Shown here: positions 10,031 through 20,194 of the stretch, piece by piece | Numbering within the stretch: the stretch's first letter is position 1 | Layout of the letters: each line of letters starts with the position of its first letter | NCBI GenBank assembly: GCA_004352715.1 | Contig: SCFE01000005.1 | Coordinates: forward strand, 1,524,845 to 1,588,844 | DNA: 64,000 nt | From: Hofstenia miamia | Taxonomy: Eukaryota; Xenacoelomorpha; Acoela | Direction of reading: 5' to 3' | The notes under the pieces: model-generated | What the model saw: the letters and a program-made list of their open reading frames with translations, nothing else | What the model was told of the DNA's origin: nothing | Database searches by the model: none | Translations under genes and position numbers: made by a program

Positions 10031-10930
10031 GTGAGTAGTTCTCGCCCTTCTTTGGGGGAGCATACATGTTTCTAAGGTATCAGAATAATATTATCACAAT
10101 TGTACTTGAAGTCAGAAAATTCATCCTCTGAAAAACTAGTTAAATTATCATATTTGAGGTTGTTGAGTAAACATTTTTCGCATTTATCAATGACATCTGT
10201 TACAGTAGCTCATATTCCAGTGGTGACGTATCTGGAGTTAAAGGTTTTCTCAGTCTGGAGGATGCCTAGGTGACCTTTCTCATGAACTCTACATATGAGA
10301 TCCCTTTTAAAATACTCAGGGATAGCAAGTCGATTGTTGTGCTTACTCTTAGCATATAGCAAACCATTATCATTTAAGTGCCAGTTGTAATGGTTGAAAT
10401 NNNNNNNNNNNNNNNNNNNNNNNNNNNNNNNNNNNNNNNNNNNNNNNNNNNNNNNNNNNNNNNNNNNNNNNNNNNNNNNNNNNNNNNNNNNNNNNNNNNN
10501 NNNNNNNNNNNNNNNGTTTTCTCAGTCTGGAGGATGCCTAGGTGACCTCTCTCATGAACTCTACATACAAGATCCCTTTTAATTACTCAGGGATAGCAAG
10601 TTGATTGTTGTGTTTACTCTTAGCATACAATAAACCATTATCATTTACGTGCCAGTTGTAATGATGGAAATAATGATTCACTTCCAGAGACATGGGGAAG
10701 TATGGATCCTTCATCTTTTTCATTATTTGGTCCAATATCCAGTCACGGTGTTGGTAGTGAACTATTTCTTCTTCAGAAATTTCCTCTCTCATGAGGATGG
10801 CAAGGATAGGTTTTCCGTTTCGATCTGCATTGATCTCGGGTATCAGTTGATACTCATTGTGGGGGATGAATGAGAAAGGAACCTTTTCCCCATTTGGCTT
10901 CTTGAGATCTCGCTCATAACTTGGCAATGC
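10031..10930 (-). pseudogene. Gypsy integrase zinc domain and RNase H-integrase linker (copy 1)
   Basis: The linker frame starts 'LPSYERDLKKPNGEKVPF' and contains 'EINADRNGKPILAILMREE' and 'FHHYNWHVNDNGLLYAK'. The zinc-binding motif 'HEKGHLGILQT...KCEKCL' (HHCC type) is read from about 10,310 to 10,160. The family normally continues with a D,D(35)E core of some 160 residues; here it is absent. The last stretch corresponds to the C-terminal tail seen in copy 2. A 115-N gap at 10,401-10,515 interrupts the region, and its two flanks carry the same sequence. Confidence 0.8.
10240..10680. repeat. Duplicated flanks of a 115-N gap (10,401-10,515)
   Basis: Positions 10,240-10,400 and 10,516-10,677 are the same gypsy segment ('gttttctcagtctggaggat...') at roughly 93% identity by eye. 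Either the gap separates two alleles, or the gypsy copy has a local duplication. Confidence 0.75.
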
Positions 10931-11473
10931 TGTCCAATAAGCGGCGTTTAGGTGGAGTCTGCCTGGGCGGTGTTTGATTGTGAATGAAAAATCATTTAAG
11001 TACTCTATCCATCAGGCAACGATGTTTGATTTATTGCTGCTAAACTTTTTCAACCAAGTGAGAGCGCTATTGTTGGTTCACAGAGTGGACTTACAGCCAA
11101 ATATGAAATAGCAAAATTTCTTCAGTGACTCAACTAAAGCAAGCATCTCACACTTAGTCGCACCATAGTTTTTCTCTGAAGCCCTGAGTTTTCAGCTAAA
11201 ATACTGGACAGGACTCTCGACTCCTTTGATGTTCTGGCTCAAGATCCCACTAATGGCAACAGCACTTGCATCACAATCAATTATAAAATCCTTAGAGTAA
11301 TCAGGGGTATTCAAAGATGGTATCTTTTTGAGTTCCATTTTTATGCCATCAAGGGCCTCTTGCTCCTGCCACGTCCACTTGAAATCTACAGACTTTTTTA
11401 ATAAATTCGAGATTGTTTTCATTTTCTCAGCAAGGTCCGGGATAAACATTCCATAATAATTGAGGAAACCCAT
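10931..11473 (-). pseudogene. Gypsy RNase H and RT connection (copy 1)
   Basis: The thumb/connection 'MGFLNYYGMFIPDLAEKM' leads to 'ALDGIKMELKKIPSLNTPDY', then RNase H starts at 'IIDCDASAVAISGILSQ' (first catalytic Asp in DCDAS). After a stop the sequence continues 'KNYGATKCEMLALVESLKKF', where the Glu of 'CEMLALV' is the second acidic residue, and later 'HRPGRLHLNAAYWTAL'. The usual terminal 'NADALSR' of gypsy RNase H is replaced by 'NAAYWT'. Copy 2 has 'NTNYWT' at the same place, so this is a family feature and not decay. Two or three stops break the frame. Confidence 0.85.
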
Positions 11474-11488
11474 TAATAGCTGAACGTC

Positions 11489-12240
11489 TCAGTGGCTCTG
11501 TGGCATTTCGATCTTTTCCAGGAAATCTTTAGCATTGTTCTTTATCAAGATCTTGCCTGGTTCAACGACTTGGCCAAGGAAAACTACTTTCGTCTGAGCT
11601 AATGAGCACTTTGTTCCGTTAACTTTCAATCCTGCCTTCTGCAATAGATCTAATGTCCATCCAAGTTTAGTTAGATGTTCTTCAAAAGTATTACTCGCAA
11701 CCAAGATGTCATCTATGTAAGCTGATATGCCGGGTTCAAGGAGGTTGGCATCATCCTTGAGAACCTTAGTGACATAGCGCTGGAAGGTAGCTGGCGCATT
11801 ACATAGGCCAAAGGCCATATACTTCCACTCTTATAACCTGTAAGGGGTGATGAAGGCGGTTTTAGAGATGTTGGAAGGGCGCATCAGTACCTGCCAGTAA
11901 GCTTTGCATAAGTCTAGGCAGGAAAAAAATTTATATTTACTGGCGTTGTAGAGGGGGTCTTCGATCCTCAGCAGGGGATACGCATCCTTAATTGTTATGT
12001 CATTAAGCTTTCAAAAGTTGATACACAGCCAATACTTCTTGCCTTGTTGGATGAACATGGTAGGAGCAGCATAAGGGCTGTTACTTCCTTGTATTATGCC
12101 ACTTTCAATCAAATCACTCAAGATCTTCTCATACTCTGGTTTCAAATTTTCTGGCACACAGCGTACTGGTAACCTGATATGTCGATCATGCTTCAATTTA
12201 ATTATGTGCTCCTTGCCTAAGGCTTGGCCAATGCTAATTG
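11489..12240 (-). pseudogene. Gypsy reverse transcriptase (copy 1)
   Basis: RT palm on the minus strand. Motif order: 'HIRLPVRCVPENLKPEYEK' and 'IIQGSNSPYAAPTMFI' (fingers), 'CLDLCKAYWQV' with the first catalytic Asp near 11,920, 'MAFGLCNAPATFQRY', 'AYIDDILVAS' (YxDD active site intact), and 'LKVNGTKCSLAQTKVVFLG'. All catalytic Asp residues are present, but stops after 'WLCINF', before 'EWKYMAF' and after 'MPQSH' break the frame into three. RT copies the genomic RNA into DNA inside virus-like particles. It joins the RNase H region at 11,473. Confidence 0.9.
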
Positions 12241-12343
12241 TACCTTAATTAAACACATCATGCTTACTATGAAGTAAAGAAACCAATGACTTTCTCTCTC
12301 TCTGCTTGAGATGCAGATGGGAATTCTTGGTAACTGTTGGTAC

Positions 12344-12530
12344 TTAAATTTGACTTACAGGATCTCCCAAATCATGAACATCAGTACATATCAGTAGGCA
12401 GGTGACAGGGATGTTTTCAACTTTAACTGGCATGGGGACTAACTGCAATTGAGAAACTCCAATCTTGATGGTAGAAGTGGCTCCATTCAAAACAGTGACA
12501 AATGTTTTTCCTATTATTACTCTGAACAAG
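12344..12530 (-). pseudogene. Gypsy protease-RT linker (copy 1)
   Basis: The frame reads 'IKIGVSQLQLVPMPVKVENI' and 'CTDVHDLGDPVSQI', which aligns with 'IFTAIHDLDDTPPNN' upstream of RT in copy 2. It begins at the (AAT)n tract; the protease that should precede it is missing. The N-terminal Leu run encoded by the AAT repeat and the 'EKVNGDKTEKVN' residues beyond come from the neighbouring repeat and MITE, not from gypsy. Confidence 0.6.
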
Positions 12531-12535
12531 TCTGA

Positions 12536-12553
12536 TAATAATAATAATAATAA
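12536..12553. repeat. (AAT)n microsatellite at gypsy/MITE boundary
   Basis: Six AAT units mark the point where gypsy copy 1 ends. An ATA/AAT tract also lies at the other end of the next retroelement (16,913), consistent with R4-like copy A having inserted into a TAA-type repeat. Confidence 0.85.
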
Positions 12554-12562
12554 CACCTGGGT

Positions 12563-13484
12563 TAGGGCTCTGTCACTGTTGACTTTTTCCGTTTTGTCCC
12601 CGTTGACTTTTTCCAACGTGATGTTGACTTTTTCCAAGTCAAGTGTTTGGGCCCAATATTGGTCCTACATTCAAATGCTATATGCCATTCGAAAGTTCTA
12701 GTCTTGATCTACAAGAATATCATATAAAAACTGGAGGTACACCTTAGAAAGTTTTGATATATAATGGGCTGAACATGGTCAACTCGGGTCAAAAAAAATT
12801 TTTTTGCAGACAAAATTTTTTATTTGATTTTTTTGCTTTAAACAACTGGAAATGGCTTAAAAACCATTTTGGTGAAATAAAAAAATTTTTTTTTGATTTT
12901 TTCTCATAGTATATTTTTTAAATTTTTTAGACTCCGCTGAGGTACCAATATTGGTCCTATCGATTTGAAACATATACCATTCCAAAGTCCTAGTCTTAAT
13001 CTACTTGAATCTGCAATAAAATAGGTTTGTCATTCTTGAAATTTATGAAAACCAGGCCTTCAAAGATGGTTTCCTTTTTTTAAAAAAAATTTTTTTAATT
13101 TGATTTTTTTAATGTTTATTTGATGCCATGGTATTGGTTTGGGGTCAGTGAGCATGGATAAGTGGTTCGACACCACCAGGGTTTACTCTTAGGGTCAGTG
13201 CAAACTTAATAATTTCTCAGTGGAAAAAGTCAACATTATTCAGAAAAAGTCAACATGATTTTCAGGGACGGACTATCAATAACTCAGGTTCTATCATTCC
13301 TATGACCATGATCTTTTGCCAGTGTGCTATATTCAGGACTCTCTCTGTAGGCCTATGTAGACCAAACCTGGTTCTATCTATAATTTAAAAGGTTGATGTT
13401 GACTTTTTCCAGGGACTGTTGACTTTTTCCAAATAACCCTAATTTACATTGGAAAAAGTCAATGGGGACGTGGTTCAAGCCCTG
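12563..13484. mobile_element. MITE with terminal inverted repeats and eight GTTGACTTTTTCC motifs
   Basis: A ~920-bp non-coding block. The ends 'tagggctctg' and 'aagccctg' are inverted. The arm 12,596-12,616 is the inverse of 13,449-13,469 at 20 of 21 positions. A 13-mer GTTGACTTTTTCC occurs at 12,578, 12,602, 12,623, 13,398 and 13,418 on plus, and exact or near-exact at 13,222, 13,243 and 13,451 on minus, all in the outer parts of the element. The interior is T/A-rich with a direct repeat ('ccaatattggtcctac'-type, 12,653 and 12,945). Subterminal repeats of this kind serve as transposase binding sites in hAT and related families; no coding capacity is present. I found no clean target-site duplication. 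Confidence 0.65.
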
Positions 13485-13604
13485 CCCCCACCTTTTCCTA
13501 ATATGAAAGTGCAGACAAAAGAAAAGGCGCTCAGTCCCCGGCAGGCCTTAAATGGTCAAAGGGTGCAAGGAATCTCCGATTAGGCAGACTCCACAATCAG
13601 GAGT

Positions 13605-14376
13605 GTGGACTCGAGAAGTGGTAGTATAGGATCCACACAGACCAATGGACGATGGCATAAATGGACAGATGAGCAGAACAGAGCAGCACTGGAGTGTTAC
13701 AGAAGAAGCATGCCAGATGAGAGGGGTTACAGGAAGAAAATGCTGGAAAAATGGAGGAAAGTAGGAATGGGATTAGAAGTTACAGAGCAGAGAGAGAGAG
13801 AGATTTTTATTATAAGTCACTTGCAACCCTAGGGCTGAAGTGGCGACTAAAACAAACAAATAAATGTATAAAACTTTACAAAAAGGAACTAGACATAGTG
13901 AAATGGATAATTCTTCTCAATTTGAGTGAAAACGAATGATTTTTGTAATCATTTGGATGACAAGTCAGTTGGATGAGAGTAAGGGAAAAGAGAGTTGAAC
14001 AGGCTAAGCAAAGGGAAGATGAAGTGATAGATGTTGTGACAGAAGTGGCGGAAGCAGCAGAACCAATGGGCGCAGAAACTGAAGCAGCAATCAAGGAAAA
14101 GATTAAGGAAGAAATAGGTAATAGTGCTAGGTTGCCAGTTCCAAGAGGACTTAAGAAAAGCAAGCTAGCAGTAGAGACAGCAAAGGAAATAAAGTGTTAG
14201 AGAGGATAGATGGTAGGAGTGTCACAGAAATAAATAGCTTAGTGTATGCAGGTGAGTGTGAGGTGCTGAAAAATGTAGGCATGGACATGAAAAAGAAAAA
14301 ACGACAAGAAGATAAGAGAGACAGAAAGCCAGCATGGGAGAAAAGAATTGAGAATAAAGTGGCAAAAATTAGGTAG
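13605..14376 (+). pseudogene. R4-like N-terminal DNA-binding region (copy A)
   Basis: The frame opens 'MDSRSGSIGSTQTNGRWHKW' and runs into 'WTDEQNRAALECYRRSMPDE', a Myb/SANT-like helical block that is nearly identical in copies B and C and probably contacts target DNA. It is interrupted at about 13,790 by an inserted ~170-bp sequence, then resumes at about 13,965 ('LDESKGK' in copy B). A Glu/Lys-rich coiled region follows ('QREDEVIDVVTEVAEAAEP', 'IKEKIKEEIG'), then 'SVTEINSLVYAGECEVLKNV'. A stop near 14,200 and a frame change near 14,300 split it further. Confidence 0.7.
13790..13962 (-). mobile_element. SINE- or LINE-tail-like insertion in R4-like copy A
   Basis: Absent from copies B and C. 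Read on the minus strand it contains 'agtcgccacttcagccctag' followed by 'gggttgcaagtgacttataa' and 'taaaaatctctctctc', i.e. an A-rich end plus a dinucleotide tail, typical of a short retroposon 3' end. It replaces about 30 bp of the host element. The family is not recognised. Confidence 0.45.
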
Positions 14377-14399
14377 CACTTTTGGCATGATCAGGACAA

Positions 14400-15913
14400 G
14401 TAAGGCAGTACAGGTGCAGGTTAGGTAAGGGCAAGACTATAGAAACTGCAAGAGAAGAGCTTAAGCAGAGATTAGTTGCAGAAGCTGAGAAACTGAGAAA
14501 ATGTAGGGCAAAGGCAAAGCAGACAAGAGACAATATGAAGTTTGAGACCCAAGAAGGAAGATTCTACAAAGAACTAGATGCAGGAGAAAAGGCTACAGCT
14601 AGAACAGGCAAGGACGCAGTAAGGTTCTGGGAGAATATATGGGGAAGTGAGGGATCAGAGATAGAGAGTGAGCAGATGCAGAAGGAATTCAGGCAAGAAG
14701 AAGGAGTAATCACAACGGCAAAGCTGAAGGAGGCTCTAAAGATGACAAACTGGAAAGTGCCAGGCAGAGATGAGGTACATGGGTATTGGTTGAAGAAGTT
14801 CACAAGTGTTCATGAGAGACTAGCAGTAGCATTGGAGGAGTGTGTGGTGTGTGGTTTCCCAGAGTGGATGGTAGTGGGAAGGACATTTCTGATACAGAAG
14901 GACTCAAAGAAAGGTAGTGAGGCTAACTAACTTCAGGCCAATAACATGTCTGCCAACAACTTGGAAATTGTAAACTTCTGTGATTTCAAGTAGGCTGGCA
15001 TGTTACTTAGAACAGACCCAGTTGATACCAGAGGAGCAGAAGGGATGTAGAAAAAAGATGAGAGGATTCAAAGATCAGTTGTTAATACATCAGGCAGTGG
15101 TGGAGAATTGTAGAAGGAAGACAAACTTAGCAATGGCATGGATAGACTACAGGAAGGCATATGACAGCATATCACATAGGGGGTATTGAAGACATTAGAG
15201 GCCAATGGAGTTTCACAGAAATGGGTTGAGAGAGGGAGATTGGAAAGTGGCAGACTGAGATAGGCGGAAACAGGTTGAGGTTTAGGCAAGGCATATTCCA
15301 GGGAGACAGCTTAGCGCCACTACTGTTTGTAGTTAGATTAATCCCTATCACAGAAAAGTTAAAGGAGACAGGCATAGGGTATAAGATGGAGAAAAATGGT
15401 AGAGCCGTGAGTCACCTGTGGTACATGGACGACCTGAAGATGTATGCTAGTTCAAGGAAGGTGTTTCAGAAGCAAGTGGAAACATCGGAGAAGGCAAGAG
15501 GAGATTCAGGGTTAGAATTTAGATTAGGAATGTGTGCAGCAGTGAAAATGACTAGAGGTAAGCATATGGATAGAGATGGTTTAAGGACAAGCAGTGGGGA
15601 TAACATTGAAGAAGTGAAAGAGGGGTACAAGTACTTATTAATGATGGAGAGGTACAAAATAGTTCATGAGGAATTGAAGATGAGGCTAAGAAAAGAATAC
15701 AAGAGGAGAGTAAGGAATGTTCTACAGAAGTCAGCATTGAATAGACAGAATAGTATAAAAGCAATTAATACATGGACAATACAAGTGTTGAGATATTCAG
15801 CAGGAATAGTTAGGTGGAACAAGAATGAACTGAGGGAATTAGACAGGGAGACAAGGAAGATACTAGCAGCAGAGATAGCATTCAACTTAAATGGAGATGT
15901 AGATAGGCTGTAA
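14400..15913 (+). pseudogene. R4-like reverse transcriptase (copy A)
   Basis: Frames 14,535-14,930, 14,980-15,189 and 15,275-15,913 together encode the RT. Motifs: 'NWKVPGRDEVHGYWLKKF', 'FLIQKDSKKGSEAN' followed by a frame break, 'FRPITCLPT' in the next frame, 'MAWIDYRKAYDSISH' (first catalytic Asp, intact), 'GIFQGDSLAPLLFVV', 'SHLWYMDDLKMYA' (YMDD active site, intact), then 'GLEFRLGMCAAVKM'. The thumb region to 15,913 is preserved here but partly deleted in copy B. Frameshifts near 14,925, 15,180 and 15,270 inactivate it. Catalytic residues survive, so decay is recent relative to the gypsy copies. Confidence 0.85.
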
Positions 15914-16090
15914 ATGACAAGGCATAAAGGAGGGAAATTACTGCTAAGTATGGGGGAAATTGTAGAAGCAAGAGCACTAGGGCTAAAGGAATATGTATAA
16001 GAGCAACCTAGAGGATCCCTACTAGAGGTCACTAAGGAGTTAAAGAAGATAAGAACTTAGAGTGAAGGAAAGAAGATATACCAGAGTAGG

Positions 16091-16769
16091 ATGGAATCAG
16101 AGAGACAAACAAGGTATAGGCAGAAAGCAATGCATGGAGAATACTGGAGGAACACAGAAAAGTGTGACAGAGAAGAGAGCAATAAGTGGTTAAAGAAGGC
16201 AGGACTAAAAAGAGAAACAGAAGCACTGATAATGGCAGCACAGGAGCAAGCAATAAGAACAAACTTGGTGAAGAAGCATATAGACAGAAGAGTAGAACTA
16301 AGTGATAAGTGTAGGCTATGTAAGAAAGAGGTGGGAACAGTAGATCATCTGATAGGATGTGAGAAGTTGGTGCAGAATGAGTATAAGTTCAGGCATGACA
16401 AGGTGGGAACGATGGTACACTGGAGTTTGAGCAGGCAGCATAGGTTAGAAGCAGGAGACAAGTGGTATAAGCACAAGGCACAGGGAGTCATAGATACTGT
16501 GGGACTTCAACATCCAGACAAGCAGGGTAATAGAAGCACGAAGACCAGACATAGTAGTGGTAGACAAAGAGAAAAGATTGGGAACAGTGATAGACATAGT
16601 AGTACCAAAGGACAGAAATGTAGAAAGCAAGGAGAAAGAGAAAATAGACAAGTACAGGGAGTTGGCAGAGGAAATAGAAAGGCTGTGGAAGTTAAAGAAT
16701 GTTGAAATAGTCCTGGTAGTTGTAGGAGCAGCAAGTAAGAAGCATAAGAGATCTTTGGAGGAGTTGTGA
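16091..16769 (+). pseudogene. R4-like CCHC finger and restriction-like endonuclease (copy A)
   Basis: The frame from 16,091 has 'CRLCKKEVGTVDHLIGCEKL', a CCHC finger shortened by one codon against copy B, then 'HDKVGTMVHWSLSRQH'. A short deletion near 16,495 relative to copy B shifts the frame, so the endonuclease core ('DKEKRLGTVIDIVVPKDRNV', PD-(D/E)xK type) is read in another frame from 16,557 to 16,769. In this element class the RLE makes the target nick that primes cDNA synthesis. Stops at 15,911 and 16,000-16,060 separate it from the RT. Confidence 0.75.
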
Positions 16770-16912
16770 GTACCAATGTAGGGAGGAGCAGTAGCACAGA
16801 AGGCAGCATTGTTAGGAACAGCTAGAGTCCTGAGGAAATCTCTCAGACCTCCTGGGAACTGGTGAGTTCCCCAATCTGAGAGGGATACCAGCATGAAGCT
16901 GTGAGAAGAAAT

Positions 16913-16953
16913 GATAATAATAACAATACTAATAATAATATTAGTAATAATAG
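16913..16953. repeat. (ATA/AAT)n microsatellite at 3' end of copy A
   Basis: Interrupted ATA/AAT triplets start directly after the element 3' end. The same junction occurs after copy B at 34,848. Confidence 0.9.
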
Positions 16954-19329
16954 TTTATTTTTTTATTGTGTGCAACTTACAAATTACAACTATACTGCAC
17001 CAAACATGTAAGTAAAGGCAAACTATTACAAACTGATAAGAACTAATACATCAAAAAGTGAGCTCATCATTCAGGTTAAAAAAGTGGCCTGATTAGGGCA
17101 ATTTCTTGAATTCAGATCAATTCTCTACAGTCTGAATGAACAATGGAAGTGTATTAAACAGCCTGGATCCACTCCACATGATCTAATCCTTTGTCTATCT
17201 AATCATATCAGCCCTTGCATATGAGGTAGGTAACTTCTGATTTGATACAGATTCCAGAGGAGCAGGGCCTTAACTACAATGGGAAAGGGTGGCCAAATGT
17301 ATTCTGCTTGCCTTCCTAAAAATCTGCAACCACTCAGGAGTAAACTGCAAAATTCTGCATTTATGATGGCTTGGGGTGGAATTGCACTATAGGCAAAACT
17401 TACTTCAATATTTCTAAGAGAAATTGTGGCTACAAAAGTGAATGACTAGGAATTCCAATTGAACAATATATAAGTTTTTAGATAAACAATTACGTTATTT
17501 TAAATTTCAAATTGCATTATCTATGCTCTTGAGAAAAATAACAATTTAGGCATGCATACCATAGGGCTGGAGGTACATTGTAACTTTGGTATTTGATAAT
17601 ACCAAAATGCCAAACTGTGGTACCTTGCCTAAAAAACTTATTGAGATTTTATTTTAGATTTTAGAACATGTATATGTAAGGTTGGAAATCTTAGGATATT
17701 TATTTAAGGAGGATATATTAATAGTGCAACTACTGACTTCTATTATACAACAATTATTTGTCAAAATTATGCATTACTTAACATTTACTTCAAATTTTCT
17801 GTTATATCAACTTTGATCAAGAAGGGAAGTCTAAAAAAATAATATTTTGGTGTGTATTCATGATCAATGGCAAAATGTGAAAAATTCAGATAAATGAATA
17901 TCTTTTTATCACACCAATTTTTGTGTATTTCAAAAACTATTATAAATGCACTACAAATTATAGTCATCAATATGTTTAAGTAATCAGTGCAGAGCAAATG
18001 TGCTAACAAAATGTGCTTATGAGCTTCAATTCTAGTGACTACTTTGTTTACCTAGTTCATATCAGTTTAAGTGGAACAAAAAATTGTATTGTGGAAGTAA
18101 GCTAAAAAGTTAGTAAGAGGTTGTACATCAAGCCATTGGAATGGTTCTTCATTCTTACATCTAGAAGTAGTTGCTAGAAAATGTTCAATTCAACTTAAGT
18201 CAAAATGTGGATTTGTCATAGATGCATGTGTTTAACTTTAATAACTTGATGTCTCATCAAGCAGTACTGAAACAAATCCTAATTTGATGAAATTCACTAT
18301 TATTAGGTAAAATATTTGAGGCTAACCAGAACAAATCAGGTTTATGTATTGCAAAAAGAAGCATTCAAAATTGACTATGACACATTTAAGAAAAAGATAG
18401 CTTAAGGAAAAGTAATAGGAAAGTCAAATTTTTTGCACTTTCATAACTCTATTAATTTTATAAATTATACTTTAACAACTTTTCTGATATTTGAATAATC
18501 CATGTTTGATGACTGCAAAACTTGTAAGGGGATTTTATTTAACTTGTTAATGCACATTCATTGCTAAATTCAGTGTTGTGCCAATTTATGTCTATGTGAT
18601 TTATTTGTAGCAACTCTGTGTAGTTCATTAGTGCTTGTAAATTCATATGCAAGTTACAATCTACTTTAACTATTCTAAATCTTGTTTTTATATTCATCAT
18701 TCATAAACCAATGAAAGCTTAAGATATCTTTGACTACTGAGATTATCATGAAGAGCAGCTTCCAACATGTCTCTAATAATAAATTGCTATAGGTTAGGTA
18801 TGTGGGGTTACTCAAACAGTCAACAAAGTGATGAGTGGGTGATTCCATGATCTGGGTCCAGACCTTAATCCCTAGAAGTGTACCAGGCCAGTTTGACTAT
18901 AAGAAACCTCTGGCAACCCCTGCCACTCAGAGTGCTGATCTGTGTTAAGTCTGATCAGCAGTAAGTGCTGAACTTCAGTTGAGAGGGTTGTGCCTCTCCT
19001 GCTTTCACCTACCAAGGCTGCTAATGCATGGTAGTAACAAAAAACCCCTGCTTGCTGCTACAAACATCTGAAAATTATTTTGGAGTACATAGGCATATTC
19101 ACTGAATGCAAAGCATCTAGTTAAAAAAAGTCTCTAATTAAAAGGCAATTTCTTAGGTATAGGAGTTTTTACACTTAAAGCTTGTTAATTGATCACTAAT
19201 TTTATATGCAATTACAAATTGGAATAGATTCATGAAAGTTGTGTACTTCATTGTAAGCAGTATTACAATATTTTATATGTAGGGGTAAACATTTCTAAGC
19301 GATGTGAGGTTGCAAACAGTTGACTACAG
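16954..19329. other. CpG-exhausted non-coding DNA
   Basis: No convincing gene. Only one CG dinucleotide (17,493) is present. A moderately GC-rich patch at 18,800-19,060 with 'gggtccagacc' could be a decayed short retroposon, but I see no clear A/B box pair or tail. Confidence 0.6.
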
Positions 19330-20052
19330 CTGAAGCAAATTGAAAAGTGTAAATAAAGTGCAGGTAAATATTACAAGCTTGTATAAATAAGATAGTAGTG
19401 TAAAACTTGGAGAATTGATTTTAGTTCACCATACTGTGTTATTTTACTATCAGAATTTGATTAAATATTTTGTTACTATGGTAATTGAGTAAGTTACCAG
19501 CAACAATTTAGGAGCTTCCTCCTCTGATCTAGGGACTACAAATTGTTCCTATAACAGCCAAATTGTGGACCACTTTAGGTTATGGCTCCAGATATGTATA
19601 TGCTATAATAAATTGGCTTTTGAAAGCAACATGTACATGCACATAATTAATACATGGTTGCTAAATTTAGGTCTGTTGGCTAGCATGAATGCATGGCAAT
19701 TACATGCTAACTATACATCAGTTGAGATCTAAGAAAACAATTGAGATTGTATATTGAGCTAGATAATAAGTTGTGAGACACATAGAGCAGCACCATGCAA
19801 ACAAGTTTCTGAACCTCCCATGTTGGACATCACTTTGGTGTGATGCCATGTAAATTGGTTATCTTGGATGTCTATTTCTTTCTTGGAATCTAAACAGTTA
19901 CTAGTTACAAAGATAAATTACCAATGTTTCTTGCTTACTTGGAATCAGTTAGAATCACTGCTACTCTAGTTAATGTTCACCTAAGCAATCTTTTTCCTTG
20001 ACATTAAGTTCTCTGGTATTGTTCACACTATAGTTAACCCAGTGATTCTACT
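19330..20052 (+). mobile_element. Gypsy-type LTR, 5' copy (subfamily I)
   Basis: Homologous, in reverse orientation, to 48,349-48,830, and more distantly to the solo LTRs at 42,612 and 44,205. Shared landmarks are 'acaagcttgtataaata', 'gaatgcatggcaattacatg' and 'ttggtgtgatgccatg'. The 3' end 'gattctact' corresponds to the 'ttctaca' end of the solo LTRs and is followed at once by a primer-binding-site-like sequence. The 5' ~200 bp of the LTR is not recognisable. One CG is present near the left edge region (19,300). Confidence 0.65.
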
Positions 20053-20070
20053 TGGTGATCCTGACTTGAT
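20053..20070 (+). other. Primer-binding site (probable tRNA-Trp type, CpG-decayed)
   Basis: 'tggtgatcctgacttgat' directly follows the LTR 3' end, where the tRNA primer anneals. From memory of the CsRn1-type gypsy clade, it resembles a tRNA-Trp PBS in which each former CG and one neighbouring C have become TG/CA/CT. That matches the CpG loss of the whole block. Inference, not verified. Confidence 0.4.
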
Positions 20071-20194
20071 TCTGAACAGGTTTCAAGTTAGGAAGAATTT
20101 CCTGACAGTCTGCTATTGAATTCATTTGGAAGGAGAGCCAAATCCACATTGCCTTATTTGTTGTTTTACTTTGTTTTTTTCTATGTTGTTGGAA

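Larger units (their letters stand above)
9875..12540 (-). mobile_element. Ty3/gypsy retrotransposon, copy 1 (internally deleted)
   Basis: Pol of a Ty3/gypsy element on the minus strand, in the usual order protease end - RT - RNase H - integrase. The 5' side stops at an (AAT)n tract at 12,536, so gag and protease are missing. The integrase zinc domain near 10,150-10,320 jumps straight to the post-integrase tail ('YDNLTSFSEDEF') near 10,110, so the catalytic DDE core is deleted. Many stops and frameshifts interrupt it. It belongs to the same family as copy 2 (49-54.8 kb), with which it shares the unusual post-RNase H 'YWT.L.SYER'. CG dinucleotides are retained here but absent at aligned sites in copy 2. 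No LTR is visible; the 3' end is in the gap. Confidence 0.9.
13485..16912 (+). mobile_element. R4/Dong-like RLE non-LTR retroelement, copy A (dead)
   Basis: Homologous to copy B (31,548-34,847) and copy C (62,900 onward). It has a single-ORF layout: DNA-binding N-terminus, reverse transcriptase, then CCHC finger and restriction-like endonuclease, with no APE endonuclease. The 3' UTR ends 'gcatgaagctgtgagaag' and abuts an ATA/AAT repeat. The 5' UTR is replaced by the MITE at 12,563-13,484. It is broken by a ~170-bp insertion, several indels and short deletions. The coding strand is strongly purine-rich. RLE elements nick specific targets; Dong of silkworm is known to sit in TAA repeats, which fits the flanks here. 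Confidence 0.85.
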
